A stretch of 64,000 nucleotides of DNA from Pseudomonas sp. Q1-7 (GTDB taxonomy: Bacteria; Pseudomonadota; Gammaproteobacteria; Pseudomonadales; Pseudomonadaceae), in contig NZ_CP116304.1 of NCBI RefSeq assembly GCF_028010285.1, forward strand, positions 5,472,501 through 5,536,500. The letters run 5' to 3'. Numbering within the stretch: position 1 is the first letter of the stretch; each line of letters opens with the position of its first letter. The notes beneath the pieces are model-generated. The model saw only the letters and a list, made by a program, of their open reading frames with translations. It ran no database searches and was not told where the DNA came from. The translations under genes and the position numbers were made by a program. Positions 44,569-54,270 of the stretch are shown in pieces.

Positions 44569-46362
44569 TCATCCGAACGCGAAATGCTCGTCGGCCAGGG
44601 CCATCAGGCAATCCGCGCCGCCCAGCAGCGACTCGCGGTGGCCACTGGCGCGCGGCAGCACACGGCGCAGGTAGAAACGCGCGCTGTGCAGCTTGGCCCG
44701 GTAGAACTCACGCTCGGTGCCGCCCGCTTCCAGGGCGTCCTGGGCACGGGCGGCGGCCTGCAGCCAGAAGCCCGCCAAAAGGACATAGGCCGAATACTGG
44801 AGGAAGTCCACCGAAGCGGCGCCGATTTCCTCGGGGTTGTCCCGCACCCGGTCCAGCAGGGCGACGGTCAGCGCGCGCCACTCCTGCAGGCGCGCCAGCA
44901 CAGCGCCGGCCAGTTCGGCCAGTTCCGCGCGGCCCGCCTGGGCTTCGGCCAGGGCGGCGAACTCATCCTGCAACGCCGCCAGTTCCGCGCCACCGTCGCC
45001 CATCAGTTTGCGACGGATCAGGTCGAGCGCCTGGATGCCGTTGGTGCCTTCGTAGATCTGCGTGATGCGGCTGTCGCGCATCAACTGTTCCATGCCCCAC
45101 TCACGGATGTAGCCGTGACCGCCGTAGACCTGTACCCCCAGGCTGGCCACTTCCTGGCCCATGTCGGTGAGAAAGGCTTTGACGATAGGGATCAGCAGCG
45201 CCGCGCGACGCCCGGCGGCCTTGCGCTGGGCGGCGTCGGGATGACCGTGCTCCAGGTCCAGGTGGCGCGCGCAGTAGACGGCGAGCATACGGCTGCCTTC
45301 CACCAGCGTCTTCTGGGTCAGCAACATGCGCCGCACATCGGGGTGATGAATGATCGGGTCAGCCGCCTTGTCCGGCGCCGCCGGGCCGCGCAGAGCCCGG
45401 GATTGCAGGCGCTCGCGGGCATAGGCCAGGGCGCCCTGGAAGGCCTGTTCGCCGATGCCGAGGCCCTGCAGGCCGACCTGGAAACGTGCGTCGTTCATCA
45501 TGGTGAACATGCAGGCCAGGCCCTGGTTGGCTTCGCCAATGAGCCAGCCGGTGGCGCCGTCGAAGTTCATCACGCAGGTGGCCGCGCCCTTGATGCCCAT
45601 CTTGTGCTCGATGGCGCCGCAAGACAGCGCGTTGCGCGCGCCAGGCGCGCCTTCGGCGCCGGCGATGAACTTGGGCACCAGGAACAGGCTGATGCCCTTC
45701 ACCCCGGCCGGGGCATCCGGCAGGCGCGCCAGCACCAGGTGGATGATGTTCTCGGACAGGTCCTGCTCGCCGCCGCTGATGAAGATCTTGCTGCCGCTGA
45801 CCCTGTAGCTGCCATCCGCCTGGGGTTCGGCGCGGGTGCGCAGCAGGGCCAGGTCGGTGCCGGCCTGGGGTTCGGTCAGGCACATGGTGCCGGTCCACTG
45901 GCCACTCACCAGCTTGCCCAGGTAAGCCGCGCGAAGCGTCTCGCTGCCATGCCTGTGCAGCGCCAGCACGGCGCCCTCGGTCAGGCCCGAATAGACGCGG
46001 AAGGACAGGCTGGCGCCCATCAGCATCTCGTGGAAGTTGCAGGCGACCATCTGGGGAAAGCCCTGGCCGCCGTATTCCACGGGCCCGGTCATGCTCGCCC
46101 AGCCGTTGTCGCAATACTGCCGATAGGCCTCGCGGAAGCCCTTGGGTGTGGTCACCACGCCCCGCTCCAGGGTCACGCCTTCCTCGTCGCCGTGGCGGTT
46201 CAGCGGCGACACCACTCCACCGGCGTAGCGCGCGCCCTCTTCCAGCACGCCGTCGATCAGCTCGCGGTCCAGGCCATTGCCCAGCAGCTCGCAGTGGGCG
46301 GACACGTCGAACAGTTCGTGCAGCACGAAGCGCATGTCACGCAGAGGTGCCTTGTAATCCAT
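44569..46362 (-). CDS. Acyl-CoA dehydrogenase, long (DmdC-like) type
   Basis: A 597-residue FAD-dependent acyl-CoA dehydrogenase, about 200 residues longer than classical ones because of an additional C-terminal domain, as in DmdC/AidB-related enzymes and PA5187. GTMCLTEPQAGTDL is the FAD-binding segment, KIFISGGEQDL follows, and the region QVYGGHGYIREWGMEQLMRD with YEGTNGIQALDLI is highly conserved; the catalytic Glu is probably the one in YEGTNGIQ. The ATG at 46362 has GGAGG in front; a longer open frame upstream runs into the divergent regulator. In PAO1 a hydroxyacyl-CoA dehydrogenase gene follows this region, but none is here. Confidence 0.92.
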   Translation of the reverse strand: MDYKAPLRDMRFVLHELFDVSAHCELLGNGLDRELIDGVLEEGARYAGGVVSPLNRHGDEEGVTLERGVVTTPKGFREAYRQYCDNGWASMTGPVEYGGQGFPQMVACNFHEMLMGASLSFRVYSGLTEGAVLALHRHGSETLRAAYLGKLVSGQWTGTMCLTEPQAGTDLALLRTRAEPQADGSYRVSGSKIFISGGEQDLSENIIHLVLARLPDAPAGVKGISLFLVPKFIAGAEGAPGARNALSCGAIEHKMGIKGAATCVMNFDGATGWLIGEANQGLACMFTMMNDARFQVGLQGLGIGEQAFQGALAYARERLQSRALRGPAAPDKAADPIIHHPDVRRMLLTQKTLVEGSRMLAVYCARHLDLEHGHPDAAQRKAAGRRAALLIPIVKAFLTDMGQEVASLGVQVYGGHGYIREWGMEQLMRDSRITQIYEGTNGIQALDLIRRKLMGDGGAELAALQDEFAALAEAQAGRAELAELAGAVLARLQEWRALTVALLDRVRDNPEEIGAASVDFLQYSAYVLLAGFWLQAAARAQDALEAGGTEREFYRAKLHSARFYLRRVLPRASGHRESLLGGADCLMALADEHFAFG

Positions 46363-46525
46363 GGTCAGGCCTCCTGCCGGAATTCGGCGAAATGGCGGTC
46401 GGCGGCCGCCCGCTGGATATTGACTGCGCTCTGGGTCATGCGACGGCCCTCTTGTTGTTGTGATGGGGACAAAATCGCCAATCACCTTAAGGAAGCCATT
46501 AGTATTTTTGAAATTTAGTCTTGTG

Positions 46526-47443
46526 ATGGATCGAATTCCCCTGGTGAATACCTCCAACTTCGACCTCAATCTCCTTCGCGTGCTGGACGCCCTGCTGCGC
46601 GAGCGCAACGTTTCCCGCGCGGCGGAACGCCTGGCCCTCAGCCAGCCGGCAGTGAGCAACGCGCTGAACCGCCTGCGCGAGCTGCTCGGCGACCCGTTGC
46701 TGGTGCGCGTCGGCCGCTCCATGCAGCCGACACCGCGCGCCCTGGCCCTGGAAACGCCGATCCGCGCCGCGCTCCGGCAGATCGAACAGAGCCTGGTGGT
46801 CGGCGAAGGCTTCGATCCGGCGCATAGCCGCCAGTGCTTCACCATCGCGCTCACCGACTACGTCGAGCTGATCTGCATGCCGCGCCTGCTGCGGCAACTC
46901 GCCGACGAGGCGCCGGGCGTGAAGATCGCCATCCGCCACCTCTCCCCCCGGTTGCCCGCCGATGCGCTGGACCAGGGCGAACTGGACCTGGTACTGGGCC
47001 GCTTCGAAAGCATCCCCACGCGCTTCGCCAGCCGCCGCTGGATGAGCGAAACGCTACGCCTGGTGGCTCGCCACGATCATCCGCAACTGCAGGAAGCGCC
47101 CGACCTGTCCGGCTTTCTCAGGCTGCGCCACCTCTGGGTGCACGGTGGCCAGAGCAAAGGCATGGTCGATCAGTGGCTGGGGGAGCATGGGCTGGCGCGG
47201 GAAATCGCCTACACCACGCCCAACTATCTGCAGGCCGCGCACATAGTCGCCGGCACCGACCTCACCGTGGTGCTGCCGACCCGCCTGGCCCATCACTTCG
47301 CCAGCCTGCTGCCCCTGCGGGTGCAGCCGCTGCCCTTCGCCCTCGGTCCCTTCCACCTGGACCTGGTGAGCGTGGCCCGGCGCGAGGAGGACGCGGCGCT
47401 GCAGTGGCTGGTGGAGCGGCTGATGGCCATCGGCCGGATATGA
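46526..47443 (+). CDS. LysR-family regulator, divergent from the acyl-CoA dehydrogenase gene
   Basis: A LysR regulator of about 305 residues (NodD/SyrM-like subgroup, similar to PA5189). The winged helix-turn-helix reads NFDLNLLRVLDALLRERNVSR then AAERLALSQPAVSNALNRLRE. The effector domain carries FTIALTDYVELICMPRLL. The start is uncertain: ATG at 46526 is given, a GTG at 46544 (VNTSNFDLNLL) matches how many homologues begin, and an ATG at 46460 is possible; none has a clear ribosome-binding site. Divergent position predicts control of the acyl-CoA dehydrogenase gene. Confidence 0.85.
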   Translation: MDRIPLVNTSNFDLNLLRVLDALLRERNVSRAAERLALSQPAVSNALNRLRELLGDPLLVRVGRSMQPTPRALALETPIRAALRQIEQSLVVGEGFDPAHSRQCFTIALTDYVELICMPRLLRQLADEAPGVKIAIRHLSPRLPADALDQGELDLVLGRFESIPTRFASRRWMSETLRLVARHDHPQLQEAPDLSGFLRLRHLWVHGGQSKGMVDQWLGEHGLAREIAYTTPNYLQAAHIVAGTDLTVVLPTRLAHHFASLLPLRVQPLPFALGPFHLDLVSVARREEDAALQWLVERLMAIGRI

Positions 47444-48093
47444 AAACGCCGCCGCGACCTGGAGGCTGCGGCGGCGTTTCGGCCCGTCGGATGGGTAGAG
47501 CCTGCGAAACCCATCGCTTGGCGGTGATGGGTTTCGCTTCGCTCTACCCATCCTACGAAGTACGGAAAGTCGCGGGGTCAGAAACGGTCGCGGATCACCG
47601 CTTCGTCGAAGGCCAGCTTGCCGATGCGCGGCTTGGGCTGCGGTGGCGTTTCAGCCCGTAGGATGGGTAGAGCCTGCGAAACCCATCGCTTGGCGGTGAT
47701 GGGTTTCGCTTCGCTCTACCCATCCTACGAAGCACGGAAAGTCGCGGAGTCAGAACCGGTCGCGGATCACCGCCTCGTCGAAGGCCAGCTTGCCGATGCG
47801 CGGCTTGGGCTGCGGCGGCGTTTCAACCCGTAGGATGGGTAGAGCCTGCGACACCCATCGCTTGGCGGTGATGGGTTTCGCTTCGCTCTACCCATCCTAC
47901 GAAGCATGGAAAGTCGAAGGGCCAGAAGCGGTCGCGGATCACCGCTTCGTCGAAGGCCAGCTTGCCGATGCGCGGCTTGGGCTACGGCGGCGTTTCAGCC
48001 CGTAGGATGGGTAGAGCCTGCGAAACCCATCGCTTGGCGGTGATGGGTTTCGCTTCGCTCTACCCATCCTACGAAGCACGGAAAGTCGCGGAG
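47444..48093. repeat. 172-bp tandem array containing copies of a gene's 3' end
   Basis: Between the LysR and nitroreductase genes are four palindromes (47485-47557, 47657-47729, 47829-47901, 48001-48073), each about 73 bases, with CGTAGGATGGGTAGAG and CTCTACCCATCCTACG ends. They are spaced exactly 172 bases apart. Between them are three 61-base copies (47578, 47750 and 47922 onward) of the last 20 codons of the nitroreductase gene, whose true end starts at 48094, again 172 bases further. Copy three has lost the stop (TGA to TGG). The small open frames within the array are artefacts of the repeat. Confidence 0.95.
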
Positions 48094-48696
48094 TCAGAAG
48101 CGGTCGCGGATCACCGCTTCGTCGAACGCCAGCTTGCCGATGCGCGGCTTGGGCGCCACGGCCTGTTTGCCGACGGCCACCATCAGGCCGATGGCGTGGT
48201 GCTCCGGCAGGCGGATCAGGTCGGCCACGGCGGCGAAGTCGAAGCCATCCATGGGGCAGCTGTCGAGGCCCTTGCCACGGGCGGCGAGCATCAGGGTCTG
48301 GGCCACCAGGCCACAGCTGCGCATCACTTCGTCGCGCTGCACCTGGGGCTTGTCGCGGTAGTAGCCATCGATGGCGCCGGCCATGAACGCCTGCACCGGC
48401 TGCGGGGCCTCGGCCCAGACGCGGGCGGCGTCCTGCTCCCAGGCGTCGAGGCGGGCGCAGACGATCACCAGCATCGACGCCTCGGTCACCTGGGCCTGGT
48501 CCCAGGCCACATCACGGATGCGCTGGCGCAGGGCCGGATCGCTGACTTCCACCAGACGCACGTGCTGCAGGTTGAAGGCGGTCGGCGCATGCAGGGCCAA
48601 CTGCAGCAGTTCGTCCTTTTCTTCATGGCTCAGGCGATGGCTGGTGTCGTAGCCCTTGACGGCGCGGCGGCTGCGGATGGCCTCATCGATGTGCAT
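48094..48696 (-). CDS. Nitroreductase-family flavoprotein
   Basis: A 200-residue FMN-dependent oxidoreductase of the nitroreductase fold, matching PA5190. The FMN phosphate-binding start IDEAIRSRRAVKGYD, the HAPTAFNLQHVRLVEV segment and the late GLDSCPMDGFDFAAV with LMVAVGKQAVAPKPR are typical of the YdfN/MhqN-like subgroup. The physiological substrate is unknown; quinones or nitroaromatics are usual. Its last 20 codons are repeated three more times downstream in the 172-bp array, but the gene itself is intact. Confidence 0.92.
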   Translation of the reverse strand: MHIDEAIRSRRAVKGYDTSHRLSHEEKDELLQLALHAPTAFNLQHVRLVEVSDPALRQRIRDVAWDQAQVTEASMLVIVCARLDAWEQDAARVWAEAPQPVQAFMAGAIDGYYRDKPQVQRDEVMRSCGLVAQTLMLAARGKGLDSCPMDGFDFAAVADLIRLPEHHAIGLMVAVGKQAVAPKPRIGKLAFDEAVIRDRF

Positions 48697-48814
48697 GGCG
48701 TGCTCCTGGAATGGCGGGTTCGAAAAGTGGCGCCATCCTAAGCGGTCGCCGCATCGGCTACCAACACTGATTAACGATGCAACCCATCGGAAAATCCGAA
48801 TCGCGCCGCCGATC

Positions 48815-50752
48815 TCAGGCCAGGCACCGGCTCACCCAATCACGTACCTCGGCGTAGGGATAGGCCTCCAGCGCGGCGAACCCCGGCAGGCTACGCGCCT
48901 TGAGCCGGGTGAAGAGCGGCGCGCCGATGCCGCAGAGCAGGCGGGTCAGGCACTCGGTGCCCGGCGGGTCGCCCCTGAGCTCGGCGTAGCGCTGGATGAA
49001 GGCACCGCACAGCGCGTCGAAGTCCCGCTCCGCCAGGGGCGGCAGCGGCGGTGGCGCCGGCAGGTGCGCCACCTGCCCCTGGCAGACTGAACAGTGGCCG
49101 CAACGCTCCGGCACCGCGCGGTCGCCGAAATATTTGGCCAGCCGAGCACTGAGGCAGGACTCGCTGGCGAACAAGGCCAGCATCGCCTGGATGCGGGCGA
49201 TCTCGCTGGCTTCCTGCCGGCGGAAATAGTCGTGCAGTTCGGTGGCCAGGGTCTGCGGATCGAAGCCCGGCTCCAGCAGGCCATAGACCTCGGTCATCTG
49301 CTTGCTTTCCAGCTCGATCCAGCCGCGCTCCTGGAAGTAGTCCAACGCCTTCACCACACGGCTACGCTCGGCGCGGTGCTCAAGGTAGAGCCGGTCGAAG
49401 TCCACCGTGCACCAGGTGCGCGCGCGTGCGGAGGTCTGCACCAGCGCCTCGACGAATTGGCGGCGTTCGCCGTCGAAGCGGGTCACCAGGTCCTCGGGCT
49501 CGATCAGGTACTTGAAACGGTATTCGGCGAAATAGGCGAACAGCGGCGCGATGATGCCGCGCAACTCCAGTTGCACCAGCAGGGTCTTGAGCGGCAACTG
49601 ACGGATGTTGCTCTGGTCGGAGAGCGCGCCGAGCATCAGTTCCCAGCGATCCCCGCCCTGCCCCGCTGCCTTGAGCTCCGCCAGCACCTGGCGGATGCCA
49701 GCCAGTTCCGGCGTATCGCCGTAGACGAAGTTCTCCAGCACGTTGAGGCTGTCGCGATTGGCCAGCACCAGGCAGTCGGACGGCTGGCCGTCGCGCCCGG
49801 CGCGGCCAATCTCCTGACTGTAGTTTTCCACCGACTTGGGCAGGTCATAGTGCACCACGTTGCGGATATTGGCCTTGTCGATACCCATACCGAAGGCGAT
49901 GGTGGCGACCATCACGTTCACCTCTCCGGCCATGAAACGGCGCTGCAGCACCTCGCGCGCCTCATGGGCCATGCCGGCGTGGTAAGCGCTGGCTAAGATG
50001 CCGCGCTCGCCGAGGCGTGCGGCCACCTCTTCGGCGGTCTTCTGCAGGGTCACGTAGACGATGGCCGGCTGGCCGATGCGGGCGCCCAGCCAGCTCGCCA
50101 GTCGGTCCAGCTTGCGCGCGCCAGACACCGGCTCCACCAGCAGGTTGAGGTTGGGGCGATAGAAACCCGTGGTGATGACATCGACATCGGCGATAGCGAA
50201 CTTGCGCTGCATGTCGGCGATCACGGTCGGCGTCGCGGTGGCGGTGAGCAGCAGCACCTGGGGGATGCCGAACTGGCGCTGGTACTCGGGCAGCTTGAGG
50301 TAGTCGGGGCGGAAGTTGTGGCCCCATTCGGAGATGCAGTGGGCCTCGTCCACCACCAGCAGGGAAATCAGCACCTGCTGGATGAAGCCGCGGAAACGCT
50401 CGTTCTTCAGGCGCTCCACCGAAATCATCAGGATCTTCAGCTCGCCGGAACGGGCCCTGGCCATGACCTCGGCGGCGGCTTCGCGGCTCTGCGCCGAATC
50501 GATGCTGGCGGCAGCGATGCCATGGCGCTGCAGGAAGGCCAACTGGTCCTGCATCAGGGCCAGCAAGGGCGATACCACCAGGGTCAGGTGCGGCAGGTGC
50601 AGCGCGGGCAACTGGTAGCACAGCGACTTGCCGGAACCGGTGGGGAAGATGGCGGCGGCCGAACGGCCGGCCAGTACGGCGGAAATGGTGGCCTCCTGGC
50701 CGGGACGGAACGCCGGGTAACCGAAGACCTGGGCGAGGCTGTTCTGGGGCAT
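48815..50752 (-). CDS. RecQ-family ATP-dependent DNA helicase
   Basis: A 645-residue superfamily 2 helicase with 3'-5' polarity expected. Motif 0 FGYPAFRPGQE, Walker A PTGSGKS, motif II VDEAHCISEWGHNFRPDY, TATATPTV, and motif VI QEIGRAGRDGQPS are all present. A zinc-binding region with CGHCSVC follows near residue 550; the C-terminus shows no clear HRDC domain, so this is probably a RecQ paralogue and not the main RecQ. The ATG at 50752 is chosen since GGAGTGAG stands before it; a GTG three codons earlier is also in frame. Nothing similar is recalled at this spot in PAO1 besides the short PA5191. Confidence 0.9.
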   Translation of the reverse strand: MPQNSLAQVFGYPAFRPGQEATISAVLAGRSAAAIFPTGSGKSLCYQLPALHLPHLTLVVSPLLALMQDQLAFLQRHGIAAASIDSAQSREAAAEVMARARSGELKILMISVERLKNERFRGFIQQVLISLLVVDEAHCISEWGHNFRPDYLKLPEYQRQFGIPQVLLLTATATPTVIADMQRKFAIADVDVITTGFYRPNLNLLVEPVSGARKLDRLASWLGARIGQPAIVYVTLQKTAEEVAARLGERGILASAYHAGMAHEAREVLQRRFMAGEVNVMVATIAFGMGIDKANIRNVVHYDLPKSVENYSQEIGRAGRDGQPSDCLVLANRDSLNVLENFVYGDTPELAGIRQVLAELKAAGQGGDRWELMLGALSDQSNIRQLPLKTLLVQLELRGIIAPLFAYFAEYRFKYLIEPEDLVTRFDGERRQFVEALVQTSARARTWCTVDFDRLYLEHRAERSRVVKALDYFQERGWIELESKQMTEVYGLLEPGFDPQTLATELHDYFRRQEASEIARIQAMLALFASESCLSARLAKYFGDRAVPERCGHCSVCQGQVAHLPAPPPLPPLAERDFDALCGAFIQRYAELRGDPPGTECLTRLLCGIGAPLFTRLKARSLPGFAALEAYPYAEVRDWVSRCLA

Positions 50753-50845
50753 CGAGCTCACTCCATTGACGGGGCCTTGAGCATGGACCGGGGCGAACTA
50801 CGCCGGGTCCTGAAACGGGGTACGACTCTTCGCAAACCCGCAGCA

Positions 50846-50929
50846 CGTAGGATGGTGCGGGCGGCGTTCCGCTAGAGCGGAGCGAAACCCATCACCTCGG
50901 ATCGATGGGTTTTGCCGCTACGCATCCCC
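50846..50929. repeat. Long palindromic repeat, CGTAGGATGG family (second copy)
   Basis: Closely matches the element at 31479-31562, sharing the left half almost base for base including GGTGCGGGCGGCGTTCCGC; the right end has diverged (GCTACGCATCCCC). It lies between recQ-like and pckA genes, right beside the pckA terminator. Confidence 0.8.
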
Positions 50930-50933
50930 AATG

Positions 50934-50956
50934 AAAAAGCCGCCCGGAGGCGGCTT
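50934..50956 (-). terminator. pckA terminator
   Basis: On the minus strand an 8-bp stem AAGCCGCC/GGCGGCTT with a 4-base loop ends in five T. It begins about 24 bases after the pckA stop. Confidence 0.88.
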
Positions 50957-50979
50957 CTTCAATCAGGACGCGGTGCGGC

Positions 50980-52524
50980 TCAGAGCTGCGGACCGGCGTT
51001 CCTGATGGCGTCGGAGACGTCGAACTTCTTGAAGTTCTCGACGAACTGCTGGGCCAGGGCCTTGGCAGCTTCATCGTAGGCAGCCTTGTCAGCCCAGGTG
51101 TTGCGCGGGTTGAGCAGGTTGGTGTCGACGCCCGGAACGGCCTTCGGCACGTCCAGGTTGATGGTGTCCAGGTGCTCGGTCTCGGCACCGATCAGGGCAC
51201 CGCTCTGGATGGCGGCGATCACGCCACGGGTGGTCGGGATGTTGAAGCGCTTGCCGACACCGTAGCCGCCACCGGTCCAGCCGGTGTTGACCAGGTACAC
51301 CTTGGAGCCGAAGCCCTGGATACGCTTGATCAGCAGCTCGGCGTATTCACCGGCCGGACGCGGGAAGAAAGGCGCGCCGAAGCAGGTGGAGAAGGTGGAC
51401 TTGATGCCGCCGCCGGAGCCCATCTCGGTGGAGCCCACCAGCGCGGTGTAGCCGGACAGGAAGTGGTAGGCAGCCTGCTCATTGTTCAGGATGGAAACGG
51501 GCGGCAGCACACCGGTCAGGTCGCAGGTCAGGAAGATCACGGCGTTCGGCTCGCCGGCGCGGTTGGCCTCGACGCGCTTCTCCACCAGGTGCAGCGGGTA
51601 GGCGGCACGGGTGTTCTGGGTCAGGCTGTCGTCGCTGTAGTCGGGCTGGCGGGTTTCCGGGTTCAGCACCACGTTTTCCAGCACGGCGCCAAACTGGATG
51701 GCTTTCCAGATCACCGGCTCGTTCTTCTCGGACAGGTCGATGCACTTGGCGTAGCAGCCGCCTTCCACGTTGAACACGGTGCCCACGCCCCAGCCATGCT
51801 CGTCGTCACCGATCAGGTAACGGCTCGGGTCGGCCGACAGGGTGGTCTTGCCGGTGCCGGACAGGCCGAAGAACAGGGTGGTATCGCCTTCTTCGCCGAC
51901 GTTGGCGGCGCAGTGCATCGGCAGCACGTCTTTTTCCGGCAGCAGGAAGTTCTGCACGGAGAACATGGCCTTCTTCATTTCACCGGCGTAGCGCATGCCG
52001 GCGATCAGGACTTTCCTGGCGGCGAAGTTGAGGATCACGCAGCCATCGGAGTTGGTGCCGTCACGCTCCGGTTCGCAGACGAAGCCGGGGGCGTTGATGA
52101 TCTGCCACTCCTGGCGGGACTGCGGGTTGTACTGTTCCGGGTTGATGAACAGGCAACGGCCGAACAGGTTGTGCCAGGCGGTCTCGGTGGTCATCTTGAC
52201 GGCCAGGTAGTGCTCGGGATCGGCACCGACGTGCACATGGGAAACGAAACGCTCGCGTTCGGTCACATAAGCTTCAACGCGAGCCCACAGTGCATCGAAC
52301 TTGTCCGCCGGGAAGGGGCGGTTGATGTTGCCCCAGGCGATCTTGGCTTCGGTGCTCGGCTCTTGAACGATGAAACGATCTGCCGGAGAACGACCGGTGC
52401 GGTGGCCGGTCTGGACGACCAACGAACCGTTGGCGGCCAGTTCACCCTCGCCACGGCGAATGGCCTCTTCGACCAGTTGCGCGGCGCTGATATCGGTGTA
52501 CACGGCGTTATTGGCTTGCGTCAT
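50980..52524 (-). CDS. pckA: Phosphoenolpyruvate carboxykinase (ATP)
   Basis: A 514-residue ATP-dependent PEP carboxykinase, which converts oxaloacetate to PEP and starts gluconeogenesis. GRSPADRF near residue 42 binds oxaloacetate, [16 protein letters not shown] is the kinase-1a P-loop, GDDEHGWG the kinase-2 motif with its Mn2+/Mg2+ Asp pair, and the adenine-binding [14 protein letters not shown] follows. The ATG at 52524 ([13 protein letters not shown]) has GGGGAA ahead of it and gives the family length; the open frame extends 18 codons further upstream. It corresponds to PA5192. Confidence 0.97.
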   Translation of the reverse strand: MTQANNAVYTDISAAQLVEEAIRRGEGELAANGSLVVQTGHRTGRSPADRFIVQEPSTEAKIAWGNINRPFPADKFDALWARVEAYVTERERFVSHVHVGADPEHYLAVKMTTETAWHNLFGRCLFINPEQYNPQSRQEWQIINAPGFVCEPERDGTNSDGCVILNFAARKVLIAGMRYAGEMKKAMFSVQNFLLPEKDVLPMHCAANVGEEGDTTLFFGLSGTGKTTLSADPSRYLIGDDEHGWGVGTVFNVEGGCYAKCIDLSEKNEPVIWKAIQFGAVLENVVLNPETRQPDYSDDSLTQNTRAAYPLHLVEKRVEANRAGEPNAVIFLTCDLTGVLPPVSILNNEQAAYHFLSGYTALVGSTEMGSGGGIKSTFSTCFGAPFFPRPAGEYAELLIKRIQGFGSKVYLVNTGWTGGGYGVGKRFNIPTTRGVIAAIQSGALIGAETEHLDTINLDVPKAVPGVDTNLLNPRNTWADKAAYDEAAKALAQQFVENFKKFDVSDAIRNAGPQL

Positions 52525-52721
52525 GTGGTTCCCCGTCGGCGATAAAGCCGAGTCCTCCAAACGATTTGTAGTGGGCACTCGAGCCCCCTACAGCGAAAAA
52601 AGTGCGCGCGATTATGCCAGAAAAGCCCGCTTTGGGTAGAAACCTCCTGTCAGTCGGGCATATTCATGACCGATAATCGCACCCCGGTCACGCAGCGACC
52701 TCGCGGGCACACTACATCTAT

Positions 52722-53609
52722 TCAGTGGCGCGTTTCGGACGGTGCGGCGCTGCCGCCACCCGCGAAGAGCTGGGCGATATCCGCCGCATCGAAGCTGTAG
52801 CGCTGATTGCAGAACTGGCAATCGATCACCACCGTGCCGCCGCTTTCCTGCAGCAGCGCTTCGGCGTCGTCCTTGCCCAGGCTGACCAATGCATTGGCCG
52901 AACGCTGGCGCGAACAGCTGCAGCGGAAATGGATGGCCTGCGGATCGAACAGGCGCACCGCTTCTTCATGATAGAGCCGGTGCAGCACGGTTTCGTTGTC
53001 CAGGCCGAGCAACTCCTCGGCGGTCAGGGTGTCGGCCAGGGTGGTCAGGTGCTGCCAGCTGGCCTCGCGGGCCTCGGGGTCCTTCAGGCGGTCGGCGGGT
53101 AGGGCCTGGAGCAGCATGCCTCGGGCGTTGCGGCCGTCGGCGTTGAGCCAGAAACGGGTGGGCAGCTGCTGGGAATTGTCGAAATAGCTGGAGAGGCATT
53201 CGGCCAGGGTCGCGCCTTCGAGGGCGACGATGCCCTGGTAGCGCTGGCCCTGCTTCGGGTCCACGGTCAGGGTCAGCGAGCCTTCGGGCATCAGTTCACC
53301 CAGACCGGCACCGGGCGTGACCTGGCTGGCGTGGTAGCGGGCGATGCCGCGCACTTCGCGGTCGCTGGAGCATTCCACCATCAGCAGCGGAACCGCACCC
53401 GAGGAACGCGCCTGCAGCACCAGCAGGCCATCGAACTTCAAGGTGCCGACCAGCAGGGACGCGGCGGCGAGCATTTCGCCGAGCAACTGGGCGACCGGCT
53501 CGGGGTAGGGATGCTTGGCCAGGACGTGGGCGTAGCTCTCGCCAAGGGAAGTCAGTTCGCCGCGCACATCGGTGTCGTCGAACAGGAAGCGTTGGGTGAA
53601 ATCAGGCAT
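52722..53609 (-). CDS. hslO: Redox-regulated chaperone Hsp33
   Basis: A 295-residue Hsp33, a holdase switched on by oxidative unfolding. The zinc-binding redox centre is visible as FRCSCSRQ followed about 33 residues later by CQFCNQRY, the CxC...CxxC pattern. [19 protein letters not shown] is the usual N-terminus, with the start at 53609; the open frame extends 19 codons upstream. The C-terminus has an extra SAAPSETRH tail. Next to hslR (heat-shock protein 15), as in many gamma-proteobacteria. Confidence 0.95.
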   Translation of the reverse strand: MPDFTQRFLFDDTDVRGELTSLGESYAHVLAKHPYPEPVAQLLGEMLAAASLLVGTLKFDGLLVLQARSSGAVPLLMVECSSDREVRGIARYHASQVTPGAGLGELMPEGSLTLTVDPKQGQRYQGIVALEGATLAECLSSYFDNSQQLPTRFWLNADGRNARGMLLQALPADRLKDPEAREASWQHLTTLADTLTAEELLGLDNETVLHRLYHEEAVRLFDPQAIHFRCSCSRQRSANALVSLGKDDAEALLQESGGTVVIDCQFCNQRYSFDAADIAQLFAGGGSAAPSETRH

Positions 53610-53743
53610 GCCGGACTCGCTGCATTTGGGCCAGTTTGGCCGAAAGGCTGGCGATTTTATGCGCAAATCCGTTGCCTGACCAAGGGCCGGTTGTCTATCG
53701 CCGGCGCGGGTGCTTTCTATCGATCGCCAGGTCCACGGCGGCC

Positions 53744-54148
53744 CTACTCCTGACCGCCGCGCAGGAAATGAATCTGCCGGCGCTGCTTCTTGGTCGGCCG
53801 GCCATCGGTCTGGATACCCAGGGCGCCGGCCTTGCGCAGGGCGGCGGCTTCCTCGCGCCGGGCCAGGCTTTCGGCGGTCTCCTCGTAGAGCGCCTGCGCT
53901 TCAGGAGCGCCGCGCCGCACCGCCGACAGCGCACGGACGATCACCGTGCGCTCGTCGAAGCCGGCGCGGATCACGTATTCGTCGCCCACCTTCGGCTCCT
54001 TCGAGGGCTTGCAGCGCTCGCCCCGGTGATGGACCTTGCCGCCCTCGATGGCTTCCTTGGCCAGGGCGCGGGTCTTGTAGAAGCGCGCGGCCCACAGCCA
54101 CTTGTCGAGGCGCACCTTGCCGTCGTCCTTATCGTCTTTTTCACGCAT
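53744..54148 (-). CDS. hslR: Ribosome-associated heat-shock protein Hsp15
   Basis: A 134-residue S4-domain protein that binds stalled 50S subunits carrying nascent chains and helps recycle them. The S4 motif [21 protein letters not shown] starts near residue 11, followed by [21 protein letters not shown]; the C-terminal tail is basic with [13 protein letters not shown]. The ATG at 54148 ([12 protein letters not shown]) is the family start, though the frame is open 30 codons further. Transcribed in the same direction as hslO, 134 bases ahead. Confidence 0.94.
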   Translation of the reverse strand: MREKDDKDDGKVRLDKWLWAARFYKTRALAKEAIEGGKVHHRGERCKPSKEPKVGDEYVIRAGFDERTVIVRALSAVRRGAPEAQALYEETAESLARREEAAALRKAGALGIQTDGRPTKKQRRQIHFLRGGQE

Positions 54149-54270
54149 GAGTCGTTTCCATCCCGTCCGGGGGGACCGTACTTCGCCGGCCCGGTCTAAG
54201 CTCAGCCAGGGCCTGATGCAGTTGTCACATCGGCCCACTAGAATGCGCCAACTTTACCGGAAAGCCTGCA

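Noticed and set aside
47618-48005. Two successive, similar 71-codon open frames (47618-47833 and 47790-48005), seemingly a small protein family
   Set aside because: They are produced by the 172-bp array reading through palindromes and copied gene tails; no ribosome-binding sites or family support.
47444-48093. CRISPR-like repetition
   Set aside because: The repeats are too long (172 bases), have no variable spacers, and no cas genes are present.
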